DNA from: Candidatus Bathyarchaeota archaeon
GTDB taxonomy: Archaea; Thermoproteota; Bathyarchaeia; Bathyarchaeales; Bathycorpusculaceae
Reading direction: 5' to 3'
Length of the DNA stretch: 55,649 nt
NCBI GenBank assembly: GCA_022865455.1
Contig: JALHSY010000200.1
Span: forward strand, 1-55,649
Shown: in pieces, positions 17,572-25,636 of the stretch
Numbering within the stretch: the stretch's first letter is position 1
Layout of the letters: each line of letters begins with the position of its first letter
The notes under the pieces: model-generated
The model's input: the letters and a program-made list of their open reading frames with translations, nothing else
Databases searched by the model: none
What the model was told of the DNA's origin: nothing
Made by a program: the position numbers and the translations under genes

Positions 17572-18813
17572 ATGGGGAGTCCTAGTATACTTGATGAAGT
17601 GTTCGATAGATTCGTGAGTAACGCGAGGGTGTTCAAGGACAGAGAGGTTCTTAGGCATGATTACCTTCCGGACAGGTTGCCTCACCGAGAGGAACAGATC
17701 AGGCTGCTGGGAGAGACGGTCGCCCCTGCATTGAAAGGTGCCAGAAGCTCTAACATATTCATCTATGGAAAAACCGGAACCGGGAAGACGGCTGTCGCAA
17801 AGTACGTTTTAAGCTACCTTGAAGTTAAAGCTAAACAGTTTAACGCGCCCGTAAGGTTCTGCTACGTAAACTGCCAAATGGCAGCGTCAGAATATCGTGT
17901 TTTTGCTGGCTTGTGCCAAAGTGTAGGCGTGGCGGTTCCGTTCACAGGCCTGTCGGTCGGTGAAGTCTTCGACAGGCTTCGGACAGGTTTGGACGCTGCC
18001 AAAATAATATTCATAGTTGTTCTGGACGAAGTAGATTCTCTCATAAAGGCACGCGGCGACGGTCTACTCTACGAACTGACAAGGATAAACGAGACATTAA
18101 CGAAGAGCAAGGTTGCCCTCATCGGTATTTCAAACGACCTGCGGCTCAAAGAGTTTCTCGACCCCCGCGTTCTCAGCTCGCTTAGTGAAGAAGAAATCGT
18201 TTTCAGGCCCTATGACGCTAGTGAACTGAAGAGCATTTTGCTTGAACGTGCACGGTCAGCGTTTTGCGACAATGCCCTGTCCGATTGTGCATTAAGCCTT
18301 TGCGCTGCTCTGGCTGCTGCCGAGCACGGAGATGCACGAAGGGCCTTGGATCTCCTGCGCGTGGCGGGTGAGGTTGCCGAGCGGAAGGGCGCGACCATCG
18401 TGGTGGAAGAGCATGTGCGAGACGCGGAGAAACACATTGAACACGACCGCGTTATTGAGGCTCTCCAGAACCTGACCTTACACTCAAAACTTGTCGTCTT
18501 GAGCGTTTACCACCTGAACAGGGCACATGTCTATAGCGCCATCACAGGTGAGATTTTCGACGTTTACAATGAACTGTGCGGCGAGTTGGGGGTCACACCC
18601 TTGACGCAGCGCCGCCTGAGTACTTTGGTGAATGAGCTTGATTCGATGGGTTTGTTGAATGCGAAGGTCGTGAGCATGGGAAGGTATGGACGGACGAAAA
18701 AAATCATGTTGGAGCTGTCCCGCACTCTTGTTCGAGATGTCTTCGGTGGCGATGCACGGCTTGGGCGCTTGGTCGGCCATGAGCCCAAATGTCTGCGAAA
18801 ACACGCAAGCTGA
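17572..18813 (+). CDS. cdc6: Orc1/Cdc6 replication initiator
   Basis: AAA+ initiator of 413 residues that binds origin recognition boxes and helps load MCM. Walker A is GKTGTGKT (66-73), Walker B is IVVLDEVDSL (around 148-157), sensor 1 is ALIGISNDL, and sensor 2 lies in HGDARRALDLLRVAGEVAE. A C-terminal winged helix occupies roughly residues 300-400. GGGGAG six bases before the ATG is the ribosome-binding site. The upstream spacer has ORB-like sites, arguing that this is the cognate initiator of an active origin. It converges on the PolD small-subunit gene, 60 bp apart. Confidence 0.94.
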   Translation: MGSPSILDEVFDRFVSNARVFKDREVLRHDYLPDRLPHREEQIRLLGETVAPALKGARSSNIFIYGKTGTGKTAVAKYVLSYLEVKAKQFNAPVRFCYVNCQMAASEYRVFAGLCQSVGVAVPFTGLSVGEVFDRLRTGLDAAKIIFIVVLDEVDSLIKARGDGLLYELTRINETLTKSKVALIGISNDLRLKEFLDPRVLSSLSEEEIVFRPYDASELKSILLERARSAFCDNALSDCALSLCAALAAAEHGDARRALDLLRVAGEVAERKGATIVVEEHVRDAEKHIEHDRVIEALQNLTLHSKLVVLSVYHLNRAHVYSAITGEIFDVYNELCGELGVTPLTQRRLSTLVNELDSMGLLNAKVVSMGRYGRTKKIMLELSRTLVRDVFGGDARLGRLVGHEPKCLRKHAS

Positions 18814-18873
18814 AGATGATGCCAGAGAGCAGATGGCAGCAAATAGCCTCAGAATGAACTGTACTCAGCAGGC

Positions 18874-20436
18874 CTAGCTGAACGGAACGACCGTGACTTC
18901 TAACGTTTCAAGATTCACGACTGGAACTTTCCCAGGAGTCGGCATAAACCCGTTTCTGCGCATATAATCAGTCTGCTCTTGCCAGCATCCAGAGTTTACG
19001 ACCAACACGCCGCGGTAGTTGCCGTACTCTAATGCGTGCACATGACCAGCGTGGAAAATGTCTGGGACACGCTCTATCACAAGCGAGTCTCTGTTCTCAG
19101 GTGACAATGGAGTCTTCCCGCCGTACAGTGGTGCCAAATGCCGACCCTGTAATAGCAGCCTCATTGCCTTTTCAGGGTGGCTGTAGGTCATGTCAGGAAC
19201 TGTTGAGATGATGTCATCTAAGCTGCGGCCGTGAAACATTAGCACTTCAACGCCGTGAAGGCTGAGGAAGCAGGGGTCTCCGAGGGAATGGATCTTCCTT
19301 GATTCCTGTAACGTTTCGAGGAAGACGCTCGATATTGGTGGTTGAGGCAGGGCCTTTCGTGGGGCATCGTGGTTTCCTGGGGTGATTACAACCTCTACAT
19401 AATCAGGTATCTGTTCAAGATATCTTGCTGCCAGTCTGTACTGCTTGTGGACATCTTTAACGGCCAGCTCTTTCACTTGGTTAGGGTAAACTCCTATTCC
19501 GTCAACTATGTCTCCTGCTATGAGAACGTATTTCACCCTGCTTGCTATTTCTTTCATCTCTTCATTCCCGTATTTGCCGTTAAGCCAGAGTATGAAACGG
19601 TTAAACGCCTCTCGCGTGAATTTTGTGCTGCCAACATGCATGTCTGAAGTGAGCACAGCATAAACTGGCTCAGAGGCCTTGTGCTGGGTTCTCTGGGCCA
19701 CATCAGGCAGAATGACGTCTTCCGCTATCAGGAGGCTGGTTCTCGTTTTCACAACGCCCAAACATATAACTTGGTCAGGCAGAAGCGAACGTGCCCTCTT
19801 CTGGACCTCTTGAGGAGCGTTTTGCGGGACAAGAACCGTTGCCGCTGCATACAGATCTTCAACAGTCAAGATTGTCCTTTGTTTTGACTCCCTCTTCTCT
19901 GTTATCATGCCGATTATTTTGAGCCTCGTGTTTGCAGGGGCCTTAAATGCGTCAATTATTGACGCTGCACTTTTCACATCGATTCTCTGCCTTAAGAGCT
20001 TCTCCAGACGCTTGTACCTGTCTCGGAAGTATTCTAAGAAGCCCTCCACCGTCGCCTTTGAATCCAGCTTGGCGCCGGGATCCTCGATTATGTTGATCCT
20101 TGCCTCGACTTCCTTCGAGTACGGACGGAAGGGCTTCTTCGCTTCAGTTATCATCGGCTGTGGTTTAGTCAATTCTTGAGTTGGTTCTTCAGGTGGCTGG
20201 ATGACAATCTCTTTGGCCTGCTCTGGTCCTTTCAGAAGCTGCTCAAGGAACTTTCTGTCTATAAACATTGGTTTGTCTGACAGATCAGCTATCACTCTTA
20301 TCGCCTTGTTCATGACCTCTGTTGGATCTTCTGTTGCGGCTACTGTGCTTAGGAAGTCGAAGGCTTCTTTGTCGAGTTGATATCCTGACGCGATTGTCAG
20401 TTCCACGGCTTTCTGCAGTTTTCCGTTCTCGCTCAT
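18874..20436 (-). CDS. polB: DNA polymerase D small subunit DP1 (3'-5' exonuclease)
   Basis: This 520-residue proofreading subunit of PolD combines an N-terminal helical region, a disordered P/E/K-rich linker (80-105), an OB fold (about 170-245) and a calcineurin-like phosphoesterase domain. All metal-binding motifs are intact: SDMHVGS (264-270), AGDIVDG (307-313), GNHD (354-357), FHGRS (401-405) and GHVH (near 465). DP1 therefore looks catalytically active. Its ATG overlaps the stop of the DUF429-like gene by 4 bp. DP1 next to orc1/cdc6 is a recurrent archaeal arrangement. Confidence 0.95.
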   Translation of the reverse strand: MSENGKLQKAVELTIASGYQLDKEAFDFLSTVAATEDPTEVMNKAIRVIADLSDKPMFIDRKFLEQLLKGPEQAKEIVIQPPEEPTQELTKPQPMITEAKKPFRPYSKEVEARINIIEDPGAKLDSKATVEGFLEYFRDRYKRLEKLLRQRIDVKSAASIIDAFKAPANTRLKIIGMITEKRESKQRTILTVEDLYAAATVLVPQNAPQEVQKRARSLLPDQVICLGVVKTRTSLLIAEDVILPDVAQRTQHKASEPVYAVLTSDMHVGSTKFTREAFNRFILWLNGKYGNEEMKEIASRVKYVLIAGDIVDGIGVYPNQVKELAVKDVHKQYRLAARYLEQIPDYVEVVITPGNHDAPRKALPQPPISSVFLETLQESRKIHSLGDPCFLSLHGVEVLMFHGRSLDDIISTVPDMTYSHPEKAMRLLLQGRHLAPLYGGKTPLSPENRDSLVIERVPDIFHAGHVHALEYGNYRGVLVVNSGCWQEQTDYMRRNGFMPTPGKVPVVNLETLEVTVVPFS

Positions 20437-20822
20437 ACCTTGAGGTTTCTCCAGTACTGTTTCTTGGGAAGCACTATGTAGCCTTCTGCTTCATCTCCTG
20501 CAGACTCTGTTTGACTGCGCAGGTACAGATACGCTGTTAGAGCAGCCATCACCACATCAATTTCATGTGACACTAGTCTGCGGGGTCTGAGGTCTCTCCT
20601 CAAACCTATACCTGTCAGGGTGGTTTGAATCTTTCTCCAGTCTTTCAAGGGCATGTTCGGTGCCCTGCGTGTTGGCGTCTGATGCACCTCCATCGCCTTG
20701 TAACCTTTCCTCACCACTAACCTGTTTAGCTTCGCGGCTCGTAGCGCAAGTTCTCTGGCTTTCTCCAACCCAAGTCTATGCTGATAGTAACTTTGTATCC
20801 TGATTCTAATACTGACGTTCAA
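20433..20822 (-). CDS. DUF429-like protein, N-terminally truncated
   Basis: The 129 residues match only the C-terminal half of what I recall of DUF429 (RNase H-fold) proteins: KAMEVHQTPTRRAPNMPLKD, then VSHEIDVVMAALTAYLYL and GYIVLPKKQ. The N-terminal half that carries the fold's first acidic residues is absent. A TATA box (GATATATAAAC, about 20825-20835) lies only ~10 bp upstream of the TTG at 20822, so transcription probably starts inside the annotated frame. The true start may be a TTG near 20766. It is translationally coupled to DP1 (ATGA). Confidence 0.55.
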   Translation of the reverse strand: MNVSIRIRIQSYYQHRLGLEKARELALRAAKLNRLVVRKGYKAMEVHQTPTRRAPNMPLKDWRKIQTTLTGIGLRRDLRPRRLVSHEIDVVMAALTAYLYLRSQTESAGDEAEGYIVLPKKQYWRNLKV

Positions 20823-20897
20823 GTTTATATATCGGGTTTTTGTTTAGATTCGTTAATATTCTGGTTCCGGACATCATCTCACTGCATGGTGGTTTGA

Positions 20898-21881
20898 ATG
20901 AGTGAAGTTCGCAGGGTGCAATGCACTCCGGGCGGGACGTTCTTTGTGTCTTTACCTAAGTCTTGGGCTCAGCAGCATGGTCTGGAGCGGGGAGCCGTTG
21001 TGGCCGTCCGCATAACCGATGATGGGAAACTTCTGATCGACCCGAAGTACGATGTTGAGCCCTCTCCGAGTACGATTACTTTGAAGCCAGGCTCTTATTT
21101 AGGTCGCGAAATCATTGGCAAGTATTTGCTGGGCTTCGACATTATCCGCGTCGAGTCAAAGGAACGTCTTGGTCCTGAAGTGCGAGACACGATAAAGAAG
21201 ACTGTCAGCCGTTTGGTTGGCTTGGAGATCGTTGAAGAGGACTATTCTGGAATTGTTTTGCAGTGCCTTTTAGAGCCCTCAGGTTTTCCGCCGGAAAAGA
21301 TACTGAGACGGGGCTATACGATCGCAGCTGGCATGCATCGTGACGTTGTCAACGCTCTGGTAGATGGAGATTTGCGCTTAGCGAGGAGTGTCATAGATCG
21401 CGACGATGAGGTCAACAGACTCTACTTCCTTTCGGTTCGCATCCTACGGACAATAACCCAGAACCCCGGACTGAGCGAGAAACTAGGTGTTCGCCAGATT
21501 GAGTGCTTGGACTACCGTCTTGCTGCAAGCTTAGTGGAGGCGATAGGCGACGAGTGCGTACATGCAGCCCAAAAAGTTGAGGAACTGAAGGGCGTGAAGC
21601 TCGCGGTGGACTTGAAGAAGACGTTGGTCAATTTTCACTCTGTTTGTTTTGAGGCTCATGAGAACGCGGTGAAAGCCTTTCTTACAGGCGACATAGGTCA
21701 AGCCGAGGGCGTGCGAAACATGAGGGGAAAGGTTGAAAAGATTTTTGCTGACATCGAGAAAATCGCAAGGGCACAATCGCTTGAAGTGATGCCGCAGATT
21801 CTGGCATTTGCTTCTACTCTGAGACAGATTTACGAGCACAGTGTTGACATATCGGACTTGGTGATGCCTAAAAAGGTCTAG
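20898..21881 (+). CDS. AbrB-PhoU domain phosphate regulator
   Basis: This 327-residue protein has an N-terminal SpoVT/AbrB swapped-hairpin DNA-binding domain (VQCTPGGTFFVSLPKSWAQQ..GAVVAVRITDDGKLLI). It is followed by two PhoU-like three-helix repeats (about 110-215 and 220-325, e.g. MHRDVVNALVDGDLRLARSV with E/D-rich helices). Archaeal members of this class are thought to control phosphate uptake transcriptionally. No pst genes are in the window. GGTGGTTTGA precedes the ATG. It is divergent from the DUF429-like/DP1 operon across 75 bp containing back-to-back promoters. Confidence 0.82.
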   Translation: MSEVRRVQCTPGGTFFVSLPKSWAQQHGLERGAVVAVRITDDGKLLIDPKYDVEPSPSTITLKPGSYLGREIIGKYLLGFDIIRVESKERLGPEVRDTIKKTVSRLVGLEIVEEDYSGIVLQCLLEPSGFPPEKILRRGYTIAAGMHRDVVNALVDGDLRLARSVIDRDDEVNRLYFLSVRILRTITQNPGLSEKLGVRQIECLDYRLAASLVEAIGDECVHAAQKVEELKGVKLAVDLKKTLVNFHSVCFEAHENAVKAFLTGDIGQAEGVRNMRGKVEKIFADIEKIARAQSLEVMPQILAFASTLRQIYEHSVDISDLVMPKKV

Positions 21882-21890
21882 TCTCTATGC

Positions 21891-23111
21891 TTAGATTGGC
21901 AGCCTATCCACTTTTCGGGGTTCCTTAGCGAGTAAAGCGCGTTCCTCTAGTCTCAACTCGTTTGTGTATTGGACTTCACCGCTTACGTGACAGTGGGATT
22001 CTATCGTTATGATTTCTCCATAGACGTTTTCCGCACGGGCACCACTCTCCAGTACTACCCTCTTGCCATGTATATTCTCCACATGCGCATCTCTGCCAAC
22101 TATGACCTCTTCCGCCCTCAAAGGTCCGTGGGCCTCGCCTCTTCTTCCTATTTCAATGAATCTTGCAGCAACACCGTCGCCTGTGGCAATTGAACCGCCA
22201 ACCTCCACGCGTTCTTCTGCCGTGGCTTTTTGTGCACGAAGTGACCCGCCGACATCAATGTCTTTCGCGACGATCTCACCTCTGACATCGACTTTCCCAC
22301 CAACGTCCAAAGTCCCTGAAAGCTTCAGAGATCTGTCAATGTCCACTCTTCCTCCTACATCTAGGCTGCGTCCTTGTGCTTGGCCTGTTATCTCTACTGT
22401 CCCTCCGACGTCGATGTTGCTGAACTCTAGGTCACCTTCGACTTTAAGTGATCCGCCAACGTCTATGTCGCCGCCCTTACTCTTATTTTCAAGGTGAACG
22501 GCGCCGCCGACATCAATGCTCTCAAATTCGAGGGGGCCTTTGGATTCAAAGGTTCCACCGACGTCTATGTGGCTGATCTTGCCGCCGTTGACTTTGGCAG
22601 TGCCTCCGACATCCAGCGTTCTGATGTCAACTCTTGATTCGGCTGAGAGGCTTCCCCCTACGTCAATTTCCTCTGCTGCTACTTCGCCTTTTGCTTCAAG
22701 CGTTCCGCCTACGTCTATTCTTTCGGCCTTTATGTTTCCGCCTGCTTTTAGGCTTCCTCCTACGTCAGCTTCGCCGACGGTGAGGTTCTTGCTGATGTAT
22801 AGGGTGTCATCTACGTCTGCGTCTTTTGCAATCATTTCTCCGTAGACTTCGAGGCTGCCGTCTTCAACTTCAACAGCATCCTCTACCTGAAGGTTTCCGC
22901 GGATTACTATTGAGCCTTCGGCTTCGAGGTTTTCGGTCAACAATGTGCATTCAAAGGTGTTGTCTCCTTCACAGTGAACAGTCCCTGAAACTTTCAACGT
23001 AGCGGAGGTTCCATGTGCATTAACAACGGTGTGTCTGCCTATTTCTAAGTCTCCATTGACAGCATCTAACGTCACTGTGGTTCTTGACGGGATGGACGTC
23101 TTGTTGCTCAT
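21891..23111 (-). CDS. Bactofilin-like DVGG-repeat beta-helix protein
   Basis: The 406-residue protein is built almost entirely of short beta repeats. Around a dozen copies of (I/L)DVGG(S/T/K) recur at about 18-20 residues (e.g. ERIDVGGTLEAKGEVAAEE, then IDVGGSLSAESRVDIRT), with flanking weaker repeats at both ends. This predicts a regular right-handed beta-helix, like bactofilins and polymer-forming cytoskeletal proteins. No signal peptide or membrane helix is seen, so a cytoplasmic filament or scaffold is the best inference. It ends 9 bp from the convergent AbrB-PhoU gene. Confidence 0.65.
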   Translation of the reverse strand: MSNKTSIPSRTTVTLDAVNGDLEIGRHTVVNAHGTSATLKVSGTVHCEGDNTFECTLLTENLEAEGSIVIRGNLQVEDAVEVEDGSLEVYGEMIAKDADVDDTLYISKNLTVGEADVGGSLKAGGNIKAERIDVGGTLEAKGEVAAEEIDVGGSLSAESRVDIRTLDVGGTAKVNGGKISHIDVGGTFESKGPLEFESIDVGGAVHLENKSKGGDIDVGGSLKVEGDLEFSNIDVGGTVEITGQAQGRSLDVGGRVDIDRSLKLSGTLDVGGKVDVRGEIVAKDIDVGGSLRAQKATAEERVEVGGSIATGDGVAARFIEIGRRGEAHGPLRAEEVIVGRDAHVENIHGKRVVLESGARAENVYGEIITIESHCHVSGEVQYTNELRLEERALLAKEPRKVDRLPI

Positions 23112-23183
23112 TACTCACTCCTCTAGTTCTATGTCTTTCCGTGGTGTTATAAGAGATACTCACATTTGGTGACTAGTGCTGCT

Positions 23184-23426
23184 TTACTGAAGTGCCCGCA
23201 CTCTTCTGAGTAGCATCTCTGCGACTGCCTTAGTTGCTTCCAAATCCTGCTTCTCTCTTAGGTTCCTTGGGTTTTCTCCGGCGATTTGCAGCGGGATTGC
23301 TGTGGGTGCCTTTGAAGCCTGTAATGTGCAGGTGTTTCTGATGATACCAAGAATTCTTGTTGCAGATGCGTTTTTCCCTTTCTCTTCCTGTTTCAAACTC
23401 AATTCACTTTTGATTTGATGTGCCAT
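23184..23426 (-). CDS. Small hypothetical protein
   Basis: This 80-residue, highly basic helical protein (MAHQIKSELSLKQEEKGKNA..QDLEATKAVAEMLLRRVRAL) has no recognised domain. Its reality is supported by an excellent ribosome-binding site, GAGGTGAT, six bases before the ATG. It is the gene upstream of the DVGG-repeat protein on the same strand, 72 bp away, so the two may be co-transcribed. An inverted repeat TCATC-TTTTT-GATGA lies just upstream of the start (around 23438-23452). Confidence 0.55.
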   Translation of the reverse strand: MAHQIKSELSLKQEEKGKNASATRILGIIRNTCTLQASKAPTAIPLQIAGENPRNLREKQDLEATKAVAEMLLRRVRALQ

Positions 23427-23533
23427 TTCTTATCACCTCATCTTTTTGATGAGAATGACTGAGCCGTTGCATCCCTTAAAAGGCGACGCACATGACGAGA
23501 ACACGTTTTGTAGTCACAAGTTGTGACGACTTT

Positions 23534-23809
23534 CTATTCCTCTAAGGCGGCGAAGAACTTCCGCATGCGCTTGAACGTTTCCAAGTATTCCAGTCCCCAT
23601 TTTGTGGCTCTGTACTTCTTTGCGTCTCCGAGTGCTACTTCGTTGATGAAGCCGTGTGAGATGAGGAAGGTCAATTCTTTCTTTGTGCGGTCTACTGGCA
23701 TGTTGGCTCCGTATGAGACTCTTGTCAGTGAACATAGGCCTTTTCTGACGACCATCTCTATTATGTCGGCGTAGATGTCGTACTTTGTTCTTCTTCGTTC
23801 ACTGGGCAA
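23534..23809 (-). CDS. ArnR1/HTH_45-type winged-helix protein
   Basis: The 91-residue single winged-helix domain reads RTKYDIYADIIEMVVRKGLC, then LTRVSYGANMPVDRTKKELT, FLISHGFINEV, KKYRATKWGLEYLETFKRM. This is the archaeal stand-alone wHTH class (HTH_45/ArnR1-like) often found as local regulators. It starts with ATG at 23809. Stop and start spacing (107 bp) from the small basic-protein gene downstream leaves co-transcription open. Target unknown. Confidence 0.75.
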   Translation of the reverse strand: MPSERRRTKYDIYADIIEMVVRKGLCSLTRVSYGANMPVDRTKKELTFLISHGFINEVALGDAKKYRATKWGLEYLETFKRMRKFFAALEE

Positions 23810-23966
23810 GATGGGCAGTCTCCAGAGTAGATTATTATTGAATGCTGATGCTTAAGCTTAATCGTGGCAGAGAATGGCCTCCAATTGTCAGTTTCAAGCA
23901 CAATGCCTCTGCATTTCTCTCATGTGGATAAAGCTAAAAGCCACAACGCCAAGAATCCTAGACAGT

Positions 23967-24102
23967 GCCGGGGTGGCGGAGTGGTTATCGCGCTGGCCTC
24001 GAGATCGTGCTCTGAAAAGCAAGAGGGCCTAGAAATGGAAGAGGACAAGTAAGCCAGTGGGCCTTTGGGCTCGCGGGGGTTCGAGTCCCTTCCCCGGCGC
24101 CA
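23967..24102 (+). tRNA. tRNA-Ser(CGA) with intron
   Basis: The gene is a class II tRNA with acceptor GCCGGGG/CCCCGGC, discriminator G and an encoded CCA. Its anticodon stem CTGGC (23993-23997) pairs with GCCAG (24053-24057), and a long variable arm GGGCC/GGCTC and a T loop TTCGAGT follow. The anticodon CGA is at 24000-24002. A ~48-nt intron (about 24004-24051, boundaries uncertain by a base) interrupts the loop after position 37, the canonical archaeal site. CCTC/GAGG complementarity across the junction is consistent with a bulge-helix-bulge. The 3' end doubles as an attachment site. Confidence 0.9.
24004..24051 (+). other. tRNA-Ser intron at position 37/38
   Basis: About 48 bases lie between G37 and A38 of the anticodon loop and have no counterpart in a mature tRNA. 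The position is the standard one for archaeal splicing endonuclease. The exact cut sites were inferred from restoring a 7-base loop. Confidence 0.75.
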
Positions 24103-24105
24103 TTT
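24086..24105 (+). repeat. attL-like direct repeat (tRNA-Ser 3' end)
   Basis: TCCCTTCCCCGGCGCCATTT covers the 3' side of the T stem, the acceptor strand, CCA and three further bases of the tRNA-Ser gene. It is identical to the copy at 25266-25285. Confidence 0.75.
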
Positions 24106-24219
24106 TGCCAATTAGGGCTCGTTTCTGGATTATCTTTGACAACCAAGTTCAATTAGAGCCTTGCCAATTGAGGTTGAACTTCTGAACAGTACAAATAAAA
24201 ACCAAAACGAAAGTGCGTG

Positions 24220-25095
24220 TTAGGAGACCGACATTCGTTTCCTGTTGACATCAGCGAAGGTGGGTTGTTCTTTCAACATCCGTCTTACTAATGAGAAGTC
24301 TTTGTCCTGAGAAAATATCAACCTCGTCGACCACAACACTTGCATAGAGTTTTGGAAGATTACATTGTCAACATTCTTTGTCGTCATCTTATCTGGATAC
24401 CGATGATAATGGAATGGGTCGCAAAAACAAAGTGCAAGTAAAGGGGTCAAAGGATAGAATATTTGAATGCCTTCACAGAGAATACCAAGATTGCCGAGAG
24501 GACTTTTGTCTACAGGGTTGTATCTGGTTACTGGCTGGTCAGAAGTCCAGAAGAGCATTTGAGTTCCATTTTCAATCAGAATCCATTTTGTACCAAGCAT
24601 CATCTCTACGAATTCTCCGAGGTATCTGGACATCATGCCTAACTGCATCTCTTTGGGATACTCCTCTCTTGTGACATCTTCCAACTCTTCTTTCAGTTTA
24701 TCGGACATCTTATATTTTGACAATCTTTCATTAAGTTGCTTGACCAAGTCTCGCAAAGTTTCTCTCCATTCCCTAGTCCTCAGTTCTTGAAGTACGATAA
24801 AAGTCGCTATATTTTTGACTTCATCAAGTTTCAATTCTCTTAAGTCTCGTTCGATAATTAACTTGTTATAGGCTACACTGAAATCGGCTTCGATCTTGGA
24901 GAGAAAATTCTCAACAGATTGTTCACTCGGTTCTGCGTCATAAAAGTGTTTTCCGCAAGCTACATTTTTAGGTGTCGATATGAACTCTTTCAAGGTGGCT
25001 TTATCGAAACAGTGCAAGGTCTTCCCTTTGCCACCGATGGTAAAATTCTTGAGGTAGAATTGAGGAACATAATGTTCTGATTTGCCCCTGACCAT
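24220..25095 (-). CDS. DUF4238 domain protein, island cargo
   Basis: This 291-residue protein begins with the DUF4238 signature SEHYVPQFYLKNFTI and continues with HCFDKATLKEF, NVACGKHFYD and FWTSDQPVTRYNP. The catalytic activity, if any, is unknown. Members occur sporadically in bacteria and archaea and, as I recall, frequently in mobile or defence contexts. The codon usage is A/T-richer than in neighbouring genes, fitting transfer. It is the only gene between the duplicated tRNA-Ser ends. There is no toxin partner, integrase or methylase beside it. The start ATG at 25095 precedes the conserved motif by six residues. Confidence 0.8.
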   Translation of the reverse strand: MVRGKSEHYVPQFYLKNFTIGGKGKTLHCFDKATLKEFISTPKNVACGKHFYDAEPSEQSVENFLSKIEADFSVAYNKLIIERDLRELKLDEVKNIATFIVLQELRTREWRETLRDLVKQLNERLSKYKMSDKLKEELEDVTREEYPKEMQLGMMSRYLGEFVEMMLGTKWILIENGTQMLFWTSDQPVTRYNPVDKSPLGNLGILCEGIQIFYPLTPLLALCFCDPFHYHRYPDKMTTKNVDNVIFQNSMQVLWSTRLIFSQDKDFSLVRRMLKEQPTFADVNRKRMSVS

Positions 25096-25265
25096 AATTA
25101 GGGAGAAGTCATTGTCTAAAATAAATCTATCAGTTGCCGCACTCAGTGTATTGGTGTTTCACCTAGAGAGGCACGCATGTGAAATCAACAGCAGCACGCA
25201 AGAGGAATTCTGACTCTCGCTGCGCATAAAGAGGACAATCTTTTACTGGTAAATTGGTGCTGAAA

Positions 25266-25285
25266 TCCCTTCCCCGGCGCCATTT
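25266..25285 (+). repeat. attR-like direct repeat
   Basis: Exact second copy of TCCCTTCCCCGGCGCCATTT. It is preceded by unrelated sequence (no T-loop or anticodon arm), so it is a fragment of the tRNA end, not a second tRNA gene. Confidence 0.75.
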
Positions 25286-25355
25286 GTTCTCCTAATGTCC
25301 ACTGTGCCAGCAAACTCCAAAGTCGGCGCGGAAAAATGGCAGGTTGTCATGTTGG

Positions 25356-25550
25356 TTATCGTTTTATCGTTGCCAGTGCTCGCATCTGATTCCTTTTCTC
25401 AGGCACCGACACGATTTTCATTTGCATGCTGTTCAGAAAGCCCTCCGCTGCCCTTCTTGCTTCCCTTCGAGTTTGATAGGCTCCTTTGAGCTCAATCCAT
25501 GGCAGGGTTTCGTCAACTTTGATCCATACAGCGTACAAGTCTTTCACCAT
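25356..25550 (-). CDS. Small hypothetical protein
   Basis: The 64-residue product MVKDLYAVWIKVDETLPWIE, then LKGAYQTRREARRAAEGFLN and a KIVSVPEKRNQMRALATIKR tail has the look of a compact alpha/beta protein. A WIEL strand precedes an arginine-rich helix. AAGGAA precedes the ATG, and the following GTG is an alternative start with better spacing. It is the first gene outside the tRNA-Ser island. The opposite-strand frame at the same place is low in protein character and was not called. No family recognised. Confidence 0.5.
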   Translation of the reverse strand: MVKDLYAVWIKVDETLPWIELKGAYQTRREARRAAEGFLNSMQMKIVSVPEKRNQMRALATIKR

Positions 25551-25636
25551 TTCCTTGGTGATGGAAGCAGTTGACCGTGAATAATTAAAACAGTTATGAA
25601 TTCAGAATAATGATTCAGGTTAAGCCGCGTTTTGGA

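Larger units (their letters stand above)
24086..25285. mobile_element. Mini integrated island at tRNA-Ser with one cargo gene
   Basis: A 20-bp direct repeat of the tRNA-Ser 3' end brackets ~1.18 kb containing a single gene (DUF4238) and no integrase. Site-specific archaeal elements commonly insert at tRNA 3' ends and leave such repeats. The interior is visibly A/T-richer than the flanking genes. The element is therefore either the remnant of a larger integration, a satellite mobilised by an integrase elsewhere, or an excision scar with retained cargo. Confidence 0.65.

Noticed and set aside
21891-23111. DNA tandem repeat or CRISPR-like array suspected from recurring GACGTC/CCTCC words
   Set aside because: The periodicity follows codons of the DVGG protein repeat, and unit sequences vary freely at synonymous positions. 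No CRISPR array was seen anywhere in the window.
25295-25489. Plus-strand ORF beginning MSTVPANSKVGAEKW just after the island
   Set aside because: The opposite-strand frame (25356-25550) has much better protein character, and the plus frame looks like its shadow.
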